From positions 4,588,501 through 4,652,500 of the forward strand of contig OX438747.1 in the NCBI GenBank assembly GCA_949316235.1: a DNA stretch of 64,000 bases, read 5' to 3'. This stretch comes from Oegoconia quadripuncta (Eukaryota > Arthropoda > Insecta > Lepidoptera > Autostichidae). This document shows, one piece after another, positions 10,885 through 22,888 of the stretch. The translations under genes were made by a program, and so were the position numbers. Below the pieces are notes generated by a model. The model worked only from the letters and a program-made list of their open reading frames with translations, ran no database searches and was not told where the DNA came from. Position 1 is the first letter of the stretch. The number at the start of each line of letters is the position of its first letter.

Positions 10885-11140
10885 GTTTTATATGGTTTGG
10901 GCACATTATGAGGAGGGATGAAAGGCACGTAACAAGACGAGTGTAAAGTATGAATGTGGAGGGATATAGAGGTAGATGAAGGCCAAAGAAGGTGTGGGTA
11001 GACTGCGTGAGGAATTATATGTGCGTGAAAGGAGTGAGTACGGAGATGACGGCTGATAGAGGAGAGTGATGCAGGATGACATGTTGTACCGACACCACCT
11101 AGAGTGGGATAAGGTCACGAAAATGATGATGATTATTATG
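10885..11140 (+). mobile_element. RTE-like element 3' end (RT C-terminus, broken)
   Basis: The forward frame from about 10951 encodes MNVEGYRGR, then a stop, then RPKKVWVDCVRNYMCVKGVS and TEMTADRGE, a C-terminal signature common to RTE-like lepidopteran elements. At least two in-frame stops break it. It ends in ATGATGATGATTATT, a typical trinucleotide tail. A shorter relative is at 44549-44659. Confidence 0.7.
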
Positions 11141-12159
11141 TTAGAACTTTTGTCTGTGATTCTTGTTATATTCCTACGCATTATTCAATGCCATTTACAA
11201 GGCTACTACGAATCCATTGTCTCTGAAGTTTGATCATTAATTAATTTTTTAGCTTTTCCGTCGGTTTTGTCGTTCGTGGTCAACCTTGAACTTTTTAGTT
11301 CTGCAATACAACGCCGATGTATCTGGCTTGAAAGGTCGGGTCTTGGACAAAAAATAATTGGAATTTTGAGTAGACAATGAGCGGCAGGCAGGAGTGAATC
11401 TAGCTTCCTTATTGTCTAAATTCCATAGTAATGAACTCATTACCAACTGTCAAACTCGACTACCTAAATGACGACCTAAATTCAGAAATCCGTCCGGTAT
11501 TCTACGGCGATCTGGTTTTAAACAGACACAACTTCCGAGCTTTCAAGCGTTTTTGCCATTCGCATTACTGGCACTATTACTCGCGGTAGCCTTAACTGCT
11601 ACCGCCACGCTCACTGGATCTAGGCGCAGTTCGTGGTGTATACGAAAACAGGAGGCCGAGCTTCACTCGCCCTCCTTCCCCATAGGGATGGCCTTAGTGC
11701 CATGTTGCATTTCATTGGCTACACTCCCATTTGCCAAGGGGGGAAGTGGGAAACCTTTTTCTTACTTACACACCCTATTTCTTTCTTTAATTAGCCTGGG
11801 GTCCAAGGTAGCAATAGAGTCACGTAGGGCACCGTCTACCTTCAGTAGGCGCCGTGTCGAGTACCACTGTCGATCCTAGCTTATAGGAGTTACAGTGGGA
11901 GGAGTGTGGAGGTGGGATTGTCAAAGTCGACTAACGACTAACTAAGTTTGTGCTACGCGAAACTCTGATGCGGGCACAAACATTCGGAAAAGAGAACAAG
12001 GTGCAAATGCTCATGGAACACCAGGTGCGAAAACCATTCTCATTCGTGTTCGCATTGTTTCACGGGTGTTCAGCTATGAAACATAAAAGCCGCTCTGCAC
12101 TTCAGGGGATACCCTATGAAATGAAAGTCGACGGTGCTGCCACTCAAGTAAATAATATT
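11141..12159. other. No recognised gene; two unassigned ORFs
   Basis: Open frames at 11553-11879 (108 codons) and 11950-12234 (94 codons from a GTG) are present on the plus strand. The first is locally GC-richer than its surroundings and begins with a hydrophobic Leu/Ala stretch; the second runs into dispersed repeat P. Neither has a motif I recognise, and the second is frame-broken in the other repeat copy. Both may be remnants of an unidentified mobile element. Confidence 0.35.
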
Positions 12160-12730
12160 TTCATTACTCATACTGGGAAAGTAGGTCTGAAGTTGCCTGA
12201 GGAGTGGGTTGAAAGTAATACTTTTCAGCCCTAGGGAGAACCGTTTTCAACTGACAGCTGTCAAATTAAAAAAAAAACTAGTTCTGTTTTCAAATTTCTA
12301 TTGCACCATGTTCCAACTTTATCTACAGCCACTCAATTACAGCGCGATGTAAAATTGAAATAACATAAAGTTAAGTATTAAATTAAAGAATATATTTTTT
12401 AAATGACTTAATTATGATTTAGTTTCAACTATTTCTTTAAAATAACAATAGAAAAGAAAAAATATTTACCATTTTTTTAATGACGAATATGTAAATATTA
12501 GCTGTAATAGCTAGCTGGCCACAGAAAAAATAAATAAAACAAAATAGGCGGGAAAGCGGTAATCCGGTCTTCATTTTTTTCGAGTTGTAGAGTTTTGTTT
12601 ATACTTCCATTTATTTTTACTTTCCTTGTATTCGTGATGAAAAGCACGGTGTTTACCTCGGGTTAAAGACTTATTTAGTCTCCAGACGGGGTTTGGCGTC
12701 CGAGCGTAGCGTACTTTCATTCCTAGGGCA
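12160..12730 (+). repeat. Dispersed repeat P, copy 2
   Basis: Same landmarks as 5572-5998, including the exact palindrome TGACAGCTGTCA at 12252-12263. It differs by small indels and an insertion before GGTTAAAGACTTATTTAGTC. The overlap with the 3' end of the ORF at 11950-12234 (ending SNTFQP) is frame-broken in copy 1. Confidence 0.8.
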
Positions 12731-14389
12731 ACAAAGTACTATTATTTCAAAAAATTCAACCGAGAATGGCAAGCTGTAGTTGATTTTTAGATTCCGATGT
12801 TTTGAAGTACAGAAAATAGTTTTGTATTCTCAGATTATTCACAATTATGAAAGTTTACGATTAATCAGTTTGCTATTATTTCAAAAAAAAACCTATTTAA
12901 ACATTACACAATAGTATACAGTACAGAGTGATAACCACTTTCGCTCATCGCCGCGCATACCGTATTGATATGCGCCGGAGTGCTACCGGTGAACGCGTTT
13001 CTGATGTAACCACAAGTTTTATTGGTTTAGGACTTTCCGCTTTTTTTGGTAGAAGCAGAAGCATTTACTTTGGAACATAATGTAATGGCCTAGGTTGATA
13101 TCGTTAATTTTAAAAGCCAGTTTTTTTTTTTAATTATAGGTAGGCGGAAAGAATTTCGTAAATTGTGCACATTTCTCTAAGATACAGTAAATGGAAAAGG
13201 AGTAAGGTGTGTTCGTGCAGCTTGACAGAAAAGGAGTAGAAAAGTAATGTTTGTACATTAACAGATAACACAGAAGCCTTACAGCCAATCTTAAGTAATA
13301 TATTCAGCATTTCTATACTTTCTTTTTAATTTTGTACTCTTTTTAGTGAAGCTGTCCATCGCAACGCCAGCATTGCCCCACGTTGCAACCGTAATGGCGT
13401 CGTCACGTTTTTATAAGCTTCTATTTAGTTGTCCGGTTCAAAATTTATAAACCATTTTACAACCATTTGCCGGTATCTGATTGAACTAAAACTTGGCATA
13501 TTTATGTAAGTTCGGCGAAATAATATTATTTTAACCCTTTTTGCAAATGGCAAGCTAGTCGAATTTCGGCTAGTTTATTTTGTTGCTATGAGCACTTTCC
13601 ATTACATACGATGCCGAGGATCTGAAAATGGAATGAAAATGGAAAGACATGGAATAACATAAAATCATCTGGTGATTGCCATTAGACCGATTTTATGTTA
13701 CTCATTTTTGTACTAGAATAATATGTGATAACAATGACGGGATAGAATCGCTTGTTTTTAAAATTATTTTCAATGTAGAGCTTTTCAATAATACATTTAT
13801 TATTGTTATGTGAATTGTGCAACAAAATCACTTTGTGATACTCTACAGAAGCACTTTTCCTAAATGCGGCAACAAGAACAACAACATGTTACTCTACAAC
13901 TGATAGATATTGCAGTCTCCGAATAAATCATTCGTTTATGGTGTCTCTACATTCACGTAACAATAGGAGTAGGCACAAGACGCCGGCGCAGGAAACGGTG
14001 CCACTGTCGTTATTGTTCAGCGTTTACGTATGCGCGATAACTGCCGAATACATAGTGAGAGTTTGTGGTGTTGAAGATCGTATGTGTTGTCGTGATTATT
14101 TTTCTATGGCAAGGATTCAACTTGAGTATCCAAGTTGTATCCCGCGTATTTCGTATCACAGAAGCTGTCGCAAACAGATATATACCGCCTGTGTAAATAA
14201 TACCGCGAAGCGGGTAACCGTGCGTTCGACGAAACTCAAGTTATGTAATGAAAGTAATGCATCTGCTTCATCACTCTATCCATCTTCTGGTTAAATAATT
14301 TATTATAGACCTAAACAGCGATACGCAGTAAATGAGACGAGAGTGATTGAACAAAATCTTTACGACCGGAAGCGAATATTAAGCTTAAG
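12731..14389. other. AT-rich stretch, nothing recognised
   Basis: A 118-codon plus-strand ORF at 13938-14294 starts with ATG and contains a Cys/Arg-rich mix, but it has no motif, no flanking splice consensus that I can defend and no repeat relation. The rest is AT-rich with homopolymer runs. Confidence 0.4.
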
Positions 14390-14814
14390 TTTATTTAAGC
14401 TGTACCATCCAGCAGTCCTCTAAAATGTTAGTCATTCTTGTCTGTCCTCTTGGGTAATTTCAGAAAACTGCCAGTGGTATAGCTTGAATAATTCAGCCCT
14501 GTATGGATAAGCACGATATAAGACCCTGACTGTACCTATACTTTTATGTTACCTTCAATCGCAGCTATTTGCTTGTAGCTAGTCTAGTTTTTTTTAATGC
14601 TAAACGGCTTGGTACTTGACCTCAATCACACCTGATGTTAAGTGTAGATGAGATAGAAGCGTACTGACACGGAAATCCCAACACTTGGGGGGACTGGCTA
14701 TCTTATCTCTGACAACCGGAACACAACAATGCTATTGACATTGCTGCTTGGCGGCAGATTTAGTGGTAGCTAGCCAGGCGGGCATTTCAAATTCCCTACC
14801 ACCAACCAAAACTG
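14390..14814 (-). repeat. Left arm of a large inverted duplication
   Basis: Reverse complement of 16500-16958. Matching landmarks are TTTATTTAAGCTGTACCATCC, CCAGCAGTCCTCTAAAATG, AAAACTGCCAGTGGTATAGC, CTATACTTTTATGTTA, TAGCTAGTCTAG, and then the minus-strand SINE-B. The joint between flank and SINE (TTTTTTAATGCTAAACGG) is also shared, so the SINE was already present when the segment was duplicated. Confidence 0.85.
14590..14814 (-). mobile_element. SINE-B copy in the left inverted arm, head lost
   Basis: Minus-strand 3' end at the T-run near 14590, ACACCTGATGTTAAGTG, CAACACTTGGGGGGACTGG and CTTGGCGGCAGATTTA. About 12 bases are deleted next to TGGTAGCTAGCCAGGCGG, and it stops before the tRNA-like head. 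Confidence 0.85.
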
Positions 14815-15109
14815 TAAAAAACCAAAAAAAAACCAACTGCTCGTTCTTAGCATATTGAGATATCGCTGCCGGCATTGGCAGCGACAGATACCGCTCAAAT
14901 CTGAAAAGGCCTTAAACGAGTTAGCAGGTCACGCTAGAAATGATCCCTACAGGTGTAACACTACACAAACCTCGCTAGGACAAGTTTGATGCTTTCTACC
15001 TCCAATACAGGCCAAGGGGTTACTCTGACTCAGAAGTTGAGATAAGTTCTGTTTCATTTTTCGGTTTAAAGTAATAGAAGAAAAATTTAATTGTTTCGAC
15101 GATATTAAA

Positions 15110-15570
15110 TAAATTGGCAGAGTCGGTCAGCATTCTTGATGTCAATACAAGAAATAAAGATAAACTTGCAGGTCACATAAGTCGCCTCCACAAAGTCAGT
15201 AATTCATTCAAAGGGTTATGTATACGCTTTTTCAATAAAGTTCGTGTTGATATACAAAATCTTCCTTTCAATAAATTTTAAGATACTATAAAACAGAAAC
15301 TTATTAAGAAAGCATATTATAAAATATCAGATTATTTAGATGATAAACAATCATGGACATAACCACCCCGTTCGCATAACCAGGCTATTTCACAATTAAT
15401 AATGAAATATTATAATATAAAATAATAATTTTGTAATATGAAAACCTTTTTTTATAAGAGCGACCTCTCGAGTTTCTTGCTTGTTCTTCTCAGGGGAAAA
15501 TTGCCTTTTGAACAATACCTAATGTGTACCTACAAAATAAAGCATTTTTCGATTTTGATTTTGATTGATT
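15110..15570 (+). mobile_element. 5'-truncated CR1/jockey-like element with RT C-terminus
   Basis: The plus strand encodes the same C-terminal segment as 9819-10178 (DVNTRNKDKLAGH, LHKVSNSFKGLC, SDYLDDKQSWT then stop at about 15360). An in-frame stop interrupts it (NLPFNKF followed by TAA). It ends in GATTTTGATTTTGATTGATT. It sits between the arms of the inverted duplication. Confidence 0.85.
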
Positions 15571-16405
15571 CTAGGACTATAGCTACGGATGTTTGTGTTC
15601 TCATGATTAGTTTTTACTACATTTATCATCGAAAGGAACCAAACCAGAACATTATTACAAATACGTCTGTAAAAGTTCAATCATAAAAATAATATGGTTT
15701 CAACACTCGAACGCATTTTACCTTCTCACATAAAATACGTGAGTAGAATGATTAATTCATTTGTTAGTAGACTACATCCATCTATTTGCGAAACCTCCGT
15801 GGCTTCTAAATAAATTCTTGGGACTCGAGCGAAGTGCTCCAGGCTTTTGCGTGAAAAAGTAACCAATGTTTACATACCTTTTTGCCTCGGCACATACCTA
15901 CTGGTAAAAAAAGACTGGATGTAAAGGTATTAAGAGATTTTGATATTACAAGATTCATAAAGGCTTTGGAGTAAACAGTAAATAAATAAAATGTGTACAC
16001 ATTTACAGAAAAAAGAGATAAATCGAGTAAACCGTAAAGTCCCCGACAACATTGATGAAACAAATGATTATAGATTAGACCAAGAGATAGTGGTCGTAAC
16101 CGGTTTCCATCAAATATGGCTAAGAACGTATCTTCGGGATTAATCTGAAATATAAAAATATTGACAATTTGGAAAACCCTGTTATATCATCGAAATACTA
16201 AAAACTGTTTTACAAGCTAAATGTCTTCGAAACGCCTTAACTGTTCTGCATCAAACATGGCTGAGCCTGGCCCATCTGAGGTATGTTCAGACAATACACA
16301 TCGTTTTTCGTTTAGGGTTAAAAGTGACTCGTTGTGACGCAGGTATAATCAAAAGTAATTTTGAATCTATCGCGGCGTTACGCACTACACCATATACACG
16401 CACTT
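15571..16405. other. Unassigned spacer between inverted arms
   Basis: AT-rich with no supported gene. A minus-strand 85-codon ORF (15806-16063) has no motif. Confidence 0.4.
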
Positions 16406-16738
16406 AACCGCCTCCGTGGCTCAATGTAAACAACATTGGGTTTACGATTCGGAGGCCGCGGGTTCGATCCCCAGCGGGCTACATGTTTGAGTACTCGGTT
16501 TGTTTGGTGGTAGGGCATTTTAGATGTCCGCCTGGCTAGCTACCACCATCTTATCTAAATCCGCCGCCAAGCAGCAATGTTAATAACATTGTTGTGTTCA
16601 GGTTGTCAGAGATAAGATAGCCAGTCCCCCAAATATGTTGGGGTTTCCGGATCAGTACGCTTCCACCTTCGACCTCATCTTCACTTAACATCAGGTGTGA
16701 TTGAGGTCAAGTACCAACCCGTTTAGCATTAAAAAAAA
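16406..16738 (+). mobile_element. SINE-B copy, full length
   Basis: Head from AACCGCCTCCGTGGCTC with B-box GGTTCGATCCCC, complete body and an A-run of 8 after CCGTTTAGCATT. Most of it lies within the right arm of the inverted duplication. Confidence 0.9.
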
Positions 16739-16958
16739 CTAGACTAGCTACTAGCAAATATCTGCGATTGAAGCTAACATAAAAGTATATAGGTACAGTC
16801 GGGGTCTTATATCGGGGATCTTCATACAGGGCTGCTTTACGTGATTAGTTGCAGCGTAATGCGTATTCAAGCTATACCACTGGCAGTTTTCTGAAATTAC
16901 CCAAGGGGACAGTCATTTAACATTTTAGAGGACTGCTGGATAGTACAGCTTAAATAAA
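16500..16958 (+). repeat. Right arm of the large inverted duplication
   Basis: Inverted match to 14390-14814 over SINE body and non-SINE flank. It carries an extra stretch of roughly 30 bases near 16838-16870 that the left arm lacks. Divergence is visible throughout, so the duplication is not recent. Confidence 0.85.
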
Positions 16959-17108
16959 CAGGATGCTACCATTGATCGTATAAAATAGCCCTGTATAATT
17001 CATTGTGAAGGCGACTGTACACGACGGTTTAGTATAAACAAGGGGGAATATCATGGCGGGCGTTGAGCATGTCGCTTCGCGATATGTACACAATGTGTAT
17101 AAAGTTGG

Positions 17109-17321
17109 CTGTTGGTAGGACATTTTTAAATGTTCAACTTCACGCCTGGCTACCTACCACCATTTTATATGTCTACCGGCAATGTTGATAGGATTGCTGT
17201 CTCCCGGTTGTTCGAGATAAGACAGCTAGCTCCCCAAATTACTTGGTAGTTTCGGCTGAATGCTCATGTTAACATCAGGTGTGAATGAGGTCAAGAGCTA
17301 ACCCGTTGTGCATAAAAAAAA
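17109..17321 (+). mobile_element. SINE-B copy, diverged
   Basis: GTTGGTAGGACATTTTTAAA, ACCTACCACCATTTTATA, ACATCAGGTGTGAATGAG, A-run. Strongly mutated and lacks the head. Confidence 0.7.
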
Positions 17322-17394
17322 TAGTGCGTAGCGCGTTCGTTTGTGTGCGTGCCAGAGTGTTAGGTTGAGAGTATGTAACACACAGTGCTTTAAA

Positions 17395-17672
17395 AGTGAA
17401 GATGAGGCCGAAGGTGGTAGCGTACTGACCCGGAAATCCCATCTTATTTGGGGAACTGACAATCTTATATCTGACAACCGGAACACAACAATGTTATTAA
17501 CATTGCAGTTTGGCGGCAGATTTAGATAAGATGGTGGTATCTAGCCAGGCAGACATTTCAAATGCCCTACCACCATTTAAACCGAGTCCTAACATCTACC
17601 AAGCTGGGGATCGAACCCGCGACCTCCGATTCGTAAACCCTATGCTGTTTACATTGAGCCACGGAGGCGGTT
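17395..17672 (-). mobile_element. SINE-B copy with head, 3' end lost
   Basis: The minus-strand head is complete (GGGATCGAACCCGCGACC on plus; GAGCCACGGAGGCGGTT at 17656-17672). The 3' end stops at AGTGAAGATGAGG, without an A-run. Confidence 0.85.
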
Positions 17673-18046
17673 AAAATCTACAACACATACAATACAATTT
17701 ATGATAAAATTTATCAGCCATTCTGATATCAGAAGGTTCTCATTGTTCAAAAAATGCTAGTTCCAGGCATATAACACAAAAGTTTTATATTTTTTAAGTT
17801 AATGCTAGTGCTGTTATGTCTGTTAAATTGATAATTAGGCATTCAATAGAATTTGGAACCCAAATTGTCTACTTCTGAAGTACCATCGTTATATTATACA
17901 ACATAACCTTAATAATAATTGATCAGAGTGTTAGGTAGACTGTACGTAACACACACTGCTTTAAAAGCGGCGACAGTGCAACACGTACTAATTTACAACA
18001 CACATTTTTTTAACATGCCGTGAGATTTCGGCACGTATAAAGAGTA

Positions 18047-18170
18047 GTGCCAACACATCTCTTCCCGTGTAGTAAAAGACGATTAAGGAACTTAACAAAT
18101 GTAGATTTCAACAGCAAGGGGCTCACCCCCGTCACATGTGCATTTCTGTATATTTCGAAATGTGAACAGT
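18047..18170 (+). repeat. Dispersed repeat V, copy 1
   Basis: GTAAAAGACGATTAAGGAAC, AACAGCAAGGGGCTCACCCC, GTGCATTTCTGTATATTTC match 28840-28960 in order. Similar sequences occur as untranslated parts of lepidopteran retroelements, but its origin is not shown here. Confidence 0.6.
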
Positions 18171-18440
18171 GGATGTTGTTTCAAGCAATTTGTGGGGTGG
18201 TTGGTGATGTAATTATGATGCTATTACATCTGACTCCATAAAGTTAATACTATGAAGATATCGCTTCCGGAGCTAAGCTCAGATGGAAAGGGATAACGTG
18301 TTGTACCGGCCGTAGACGTAAAATTACTGTTTAGAGGAGAATGCTTCCCCCAAACACTAAACTCTACCATCTGGGATTGCCCATGCTAACTTTTAATTGG
18401 GATATCTCTGACCACCACATTTGACATATAGGTCGTGACG

Positions 18441-18628
18441 TTATCTAAATCTGCCGCCAAGCAGCAATGTTAATAGCATTGTTGTGTTCCGGTTGTCAGA
18501 GATAAGATAGCCAGTCCCCCAAATGTGTTGGGGTTTCCGGGTTAGTACGCTTCCACCTTCGACCTCATCTTCACTTAACATCAGGTGTGATTGAGGTCAA
18601 ATACGAACCCGTCGTGTATAAAAAAAAA
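18441..18628 (+). mobile_element. SINE-B copy, 5'-truncated
   Basis: Begins at TTATCTAAATCTGCCGCC and ends in an A-run of 9 after CGTGTATA. Close to the consensus body. Confidence 0.85.
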
Positions 18629-18659
18629 TTAAAAAAATGTATGTATTTACATTTATGAC

Positions 18660-18863
18660 AAATTTCGCCTGCGTGGAATAGCGTTATCGCGGATAATTTT
18701 ATTCCGAACTACTTATTTTATCGCGATAAAAAATATTCTATATCTTAATCCAGGATACGTTCCACCTATATACCAAATTTCCACCAAATCCGTTGAGTCG
18801 TTTCGCCGTGATTGAGCAACAAACGAACATCCAAACTTTCGCATTTATGTAATATTAGTCAGA
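18660..18863 (+). mobile_element. Short interspersed repeat D, copy 1
   Basis: Landmarks are TTTCGCCTGCGTGG, TTATCGCGGATAAT, CGCGATAAAAAATATTC, ACCTATATACCAAATTTCC, CGTTTCGCCGTGATTGAG and TTCGCATTTATGTAATATTAG. The same order is found at 30052-30500, 35699-35905 and twice at 61465-61948. One end (GCGGAAAGCTA in reverse) with a nearby GC hairpin would fit a non-autonomous Helitron, but that is not established. Confidence 0.65.
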
Positions 18864-18968
18864 TATTGTATTTATGATCTGCATTTAGTACGGATTCCTG
18901 ATTATTTGCCTAGGTTCTTATGGTACAAAGAAATGCTAGTTACAGGCATCCTCATCTTCCTCCTCAAC

Positions 18969-19035
18969 CTCCGACCTCATCTTCACTTAACATCAGGTGT
19001 GATTGAGGTCAAGTACAAACCCGTTGTGCATAAAA
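18969..19035 (+). mobile_element. SINE-B 3' end fragment
   Basis: CTCCGACCTCATCTTCACTT to CCCGTTGTGCATAAAAA, then a TA microsatellite to about 19052. Confidence 0.75.
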
Positions 19036-19052
19036 ATATATATATATATATA

Positions 19053-20887
19053 ACTCTAATAAGTCAAAGCGGAAGTGAGTTTGTCTTTATGTGGTATCTT
19101 GTTAGATTCTATTAGCATTGTCATACAACTTTATACTCAGGAATTCAATAGAATTTAGAACTCAAATTGCTTATTCCCAAAGATTTCTACACTATCGTTA
19201 TATTATACAACAAACCCACGCTAATGGTAAATATATACTCGTATATACCTCCAGTTATCAATAACAGACGTTATTGATTAATAGCGTCGTTATGTCGAGT
19301 AACTGTGTCTGCACTAACCGTTGTTTATCCTGTGTCAATTTAACTGAAGAGTTTATGGTAATGTTAGATTAAGTTATAGCACTATGAAGTAAGATGTATA
19401 TAGCAGATCGTTGAATTAGCCATTTCATGAACGGGTCGTTATATTTGAGGGATTCGTAAAGTATGTATGTATATTACCACCTACAGCCTAAACGCCTCAC
19501 CGAATTCGACAAATCAGGTGACATTAGATTCGTACTGATCCTGAGAGTAGCATGGATAAATTCAATATGGCGGACGCTAGCAGCTATTTTCCTCACGACG
19601 ACAAATAATTTCAGGTAATGTTGTATTTTTAATCTTGTTACGTTGTACAATAATAGTACATTACAATAAAAGTGCGTTACAGTGGCTATAACGCACGTAT
19701 ATCGTACGACGTTTTTCAACATACTTGCGAAGAAACAGAATAAAAAATCACGCGGCGCGCTGCCTGCTGGCAGCTCCATAACACATAGAGATCAGCTATA
19801 TTTTATTCACCGGGCTGATGGTGTTATCACTTGGCTGTATGAGACTTATGTTCTTTGCCATAGCAAATAGAGTAATATAACTTCACTATTTGCGTTTAAC
19901 ACGCGTGTTTTATGAGCTGCTATCTAAAACCGGTGAAATTAAATCCGCTTTACAAGCATGTATGTTGAAAAATCTGGGTATATAAACAAAGAAGGAAAAG
20001 TGTTATAAGAAATGTCTAAATGGAAACCAAAAAAAATATATAAAAATCGTCGTCACAGACAGAGAATTAACCAGAAACCTCGGCGCACGAATTAGGCTCA
20101 TACCCATTTGTTAGTTTTTTTTTGTTATTTTAGCCTATAAGTACGTAAAAAGGTACTAAAGATTCAAAGTGGTGTCAAGTTCTCAACAAAATATATTACC
20201 TACGAGAAACTCAATAGGCCTCCGATTACGGCCTAAAACAATTTAGTTAATTCATCTTGTTTTTTGATTTGTTATTGGTCGGTATTTATATATCGCAGGT
20301 ACCAGTCTGTATGTATTACTTACTGCACAAACTGAATACTCAGATACGTAACATGGAGCATTTCTCACACGGGTGCGTGGTAAGATCACATTAGTTTAAT
20401 GATTTAATTATTACATAATTATAGTGCACGAGTAATGGCTCTAATACAGAGGTCAATGTTGACTGACCACATATACACACACATACCCTCTATTTAGCTG
20501 TTTCCTGCTGATAATTACACATTTCGCGAGTAACCATTAGTATAAATCCATTATTGTTTTTGTCGATATTCAATCTATATCGTACTTTAAGACTAATCTA
20601 ATGCTGGAGATCTTGACCTTCAAGTTTGATGGCGGAAACTAAGTCTATAGTTTTACCCGACTGAAGAGAGGTTATGTTTTTCGCGCTTATCTATGTATGT
20701 GGGATTATTTATACCCTCGTAGCACCCAAACGACTGAACTATGAATTGGCGAGGTAATGCTAGATTCGTCGTGACTCGAGATTGTCAACGTGTCATACAG
20801 TAAGTTTGTAACAATTAACAAAAAAAATCGTTCTACAGGATTACAATGTGGGTATCTTTGTATATACCTACAAGTGAGACATTTTTT
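19053..20887. other. AT-rich stretch, nothing recognised
   Basis: ORFs at 19474-19870 on both strands overlap each other and carry no motif. No repeat family could be assigned. Confidence 0.45.
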
Positions 20888-21151
20888 AACCGTCTCCGTG
20901 GCTCAATGTAAACAACATTGGGTTTACGTTTCGGAGGTCGCGGGTTCGATCCCCAGGGGGGACATATTTAGTACTCGGTTTGGCTGGTGTAATGTTAATA
21001 GCATTGTTGTGTCTAGTTTTCAGAGATAAGATAGCCTGTGCCCCAAATAGGATGGGGTTTCCGGATCAATACGCTACCACCTTCGACCTCATCTTCACTT
21101 AACATCAGGTGTGATTGAGGTCAAGGGCTAACCCGTTGTGCATAAAAAAAA
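20888..21151 (+). mobile_element. SINE-B copy with internal deletion
   Basis: Head intact (CGTCTCCGTGGCTCAATG, GGTTCGATCCCC). About 70 bases after TTTGGCTGGTGT are missing; it resumes at AATGTTAATAGCATTG and ends in an A-run. Confidence 0.85.
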
Positions 21152-22475
21152 GGAAACCTAAATTACGAAAACCCGTCTACCAATATTCATCTATTAATGA
21201 ATAGGTATCAACGGTGTTAACACATCAGTTACAGCTAATAATTAACAATTCCCATAGTGACTTACACAAGTGAATATTTAATATAGCCCTTTGAGATGTG
21301 AATTGACTTATACATAAAGTATGATTAGATACATTACGTAGAATTAAGGTAGTTTAACGTACATTACAAATCCTCAGCGTCAAAGCTGCTTCCATGCCAA
21401 GCTTACAATACCAGGGAAAAGGAGCTGACACGATATCTCGCATGAAAGTTTTATCAGTTCTCGTGGGAGAAACTGGGCGTGATAAAGTACCTTCTGTTCA
21501 ATACACGTTGTGTGCATGTGGTAGGCAGATTGTCAAATTAGGCATTCAATAGATTACCTAGGCGGATCGTTACATTGGCAGACATTTCTGTGCATGAAGC
21601 TAGAATACACAAAGTGGAGTTCAGTTATTTTGACAATGTCAGAAAACAGTGCTGAAATAGTGCCAAAAAATGCCCAAAGTTAAAAAAAAAACAATTTTTT
21701 TTGTTACTTATATGCAGCAGATTCTGGTCTTATGGTCAACTCAATCTTGAGAACGGTTTATTAATGCAGGCCATAGGTTTACCTATATTACTGCGTATGG
21801 ACTGGGTCATTGAAATAATCAAAATCGCACCACTTCAATGGTGTAAATACTGAGTTTGGAACCAATGGAAAGTCAGTCACACGCCGACTTCGTTCGCGAA
21901 CTGTCCTATCAAATGCTGATTTATGTTACAAAAAAATGTATCACTTACTACAGAAAAGTGAGCAAACAACATTCGAGTATCTTTTATGTAACAGAAAACG
22001 ATATAAGCAAAGTCGTAGGGATTCTGAGTTCGAACCCACCGAATTTTTGTTTTTATGTTGTGTAGTTTTATTGTTTACTACTGTTAAATTTCTATGCCAC
22101 TCAATATAAGAAGTAATAAGATAACGAAAAAAAAAATTAATAGCAAACAAAATTATTTATATCTTTCCACTTACACAGCGCCATCTAGTGAGATAGTTAT
22201 ACACTGATATTGATTATAGACTACTACGGTTATAGGTAGCTGCAGTTATTATACCGGTGATCGGCAGATGGCGTTGTTATTCGCCTCAAACTGTTTTTTG
22301 TTGGAAACATCCATGCATTTATGTGGTCCGGTGTACACAAACAAAAGTCATTGTTTTCTTACACATTAAGGCTCAAGATATGCAAATGGCTTTACAACTA
22401 AAAATTGAAAATTTAGAAAACCGCCTAAATACTATGATGTCATCCACATACATCAACCAACTGTGTTAAAATAAT
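21152..22475. other. AT-rich stretch with small repeat remnants
   Basis: TCAATCTTGAGAACGG with TTTATTAATG (21742-21775) matches one end of the inverted-repeat element at 53591-53920. CACAGCGCCATCTAGTG (22172-22190) matches the 3' part of SINE-A on the minus strand. Otherwise nothing recognised. Confidence 0.45.
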
Positions 22476-22576
22476 AAGTAATAAATAAATATTTCGGACA
22501 CTTACACCAATCACTAGTCCTTAGCTATACTATGTATACAAGACAACGGATAAACATACATAAATATTTATATAAA
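22476..22576 (-). mobile_element. SINE-A, 3' part (split by the large retroelement)
   Basis: GGACACTTACACCAATCAC, AAGACAACGGATAAACATAC, ending in TATATAAA at 22569-22576. The other part of the same SINE resumes at 26391, so the retroelement landed inside it. Confidence 0.85.
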
Positions 22577-22888
22577 ATGAAAAATGAAATGAAAATGAAA
22601 ATGAAAAATGAAAATGAAAAAATGTTTATTTTCGTAGGATACAATTGATCACTTGAAAACGTTAATATATCATTTTAAATCTACCGCTCATTCGTAATGC
22701 TGTAATCCCCAGAGAAGAACGAGCAAGAAACTCAAGGGGTTGCTCTTTTCTGCGAGTCAAGATATTATTTAATAACAGTAAATTGCTTTATACTTTTTTT
22801 GGTATAGAGTCAAACATATTTATTAACAATAAATTACTAACTTTAATTTGGTTTATAGTTATACATACTATACGTCGCCAAATAAGTT

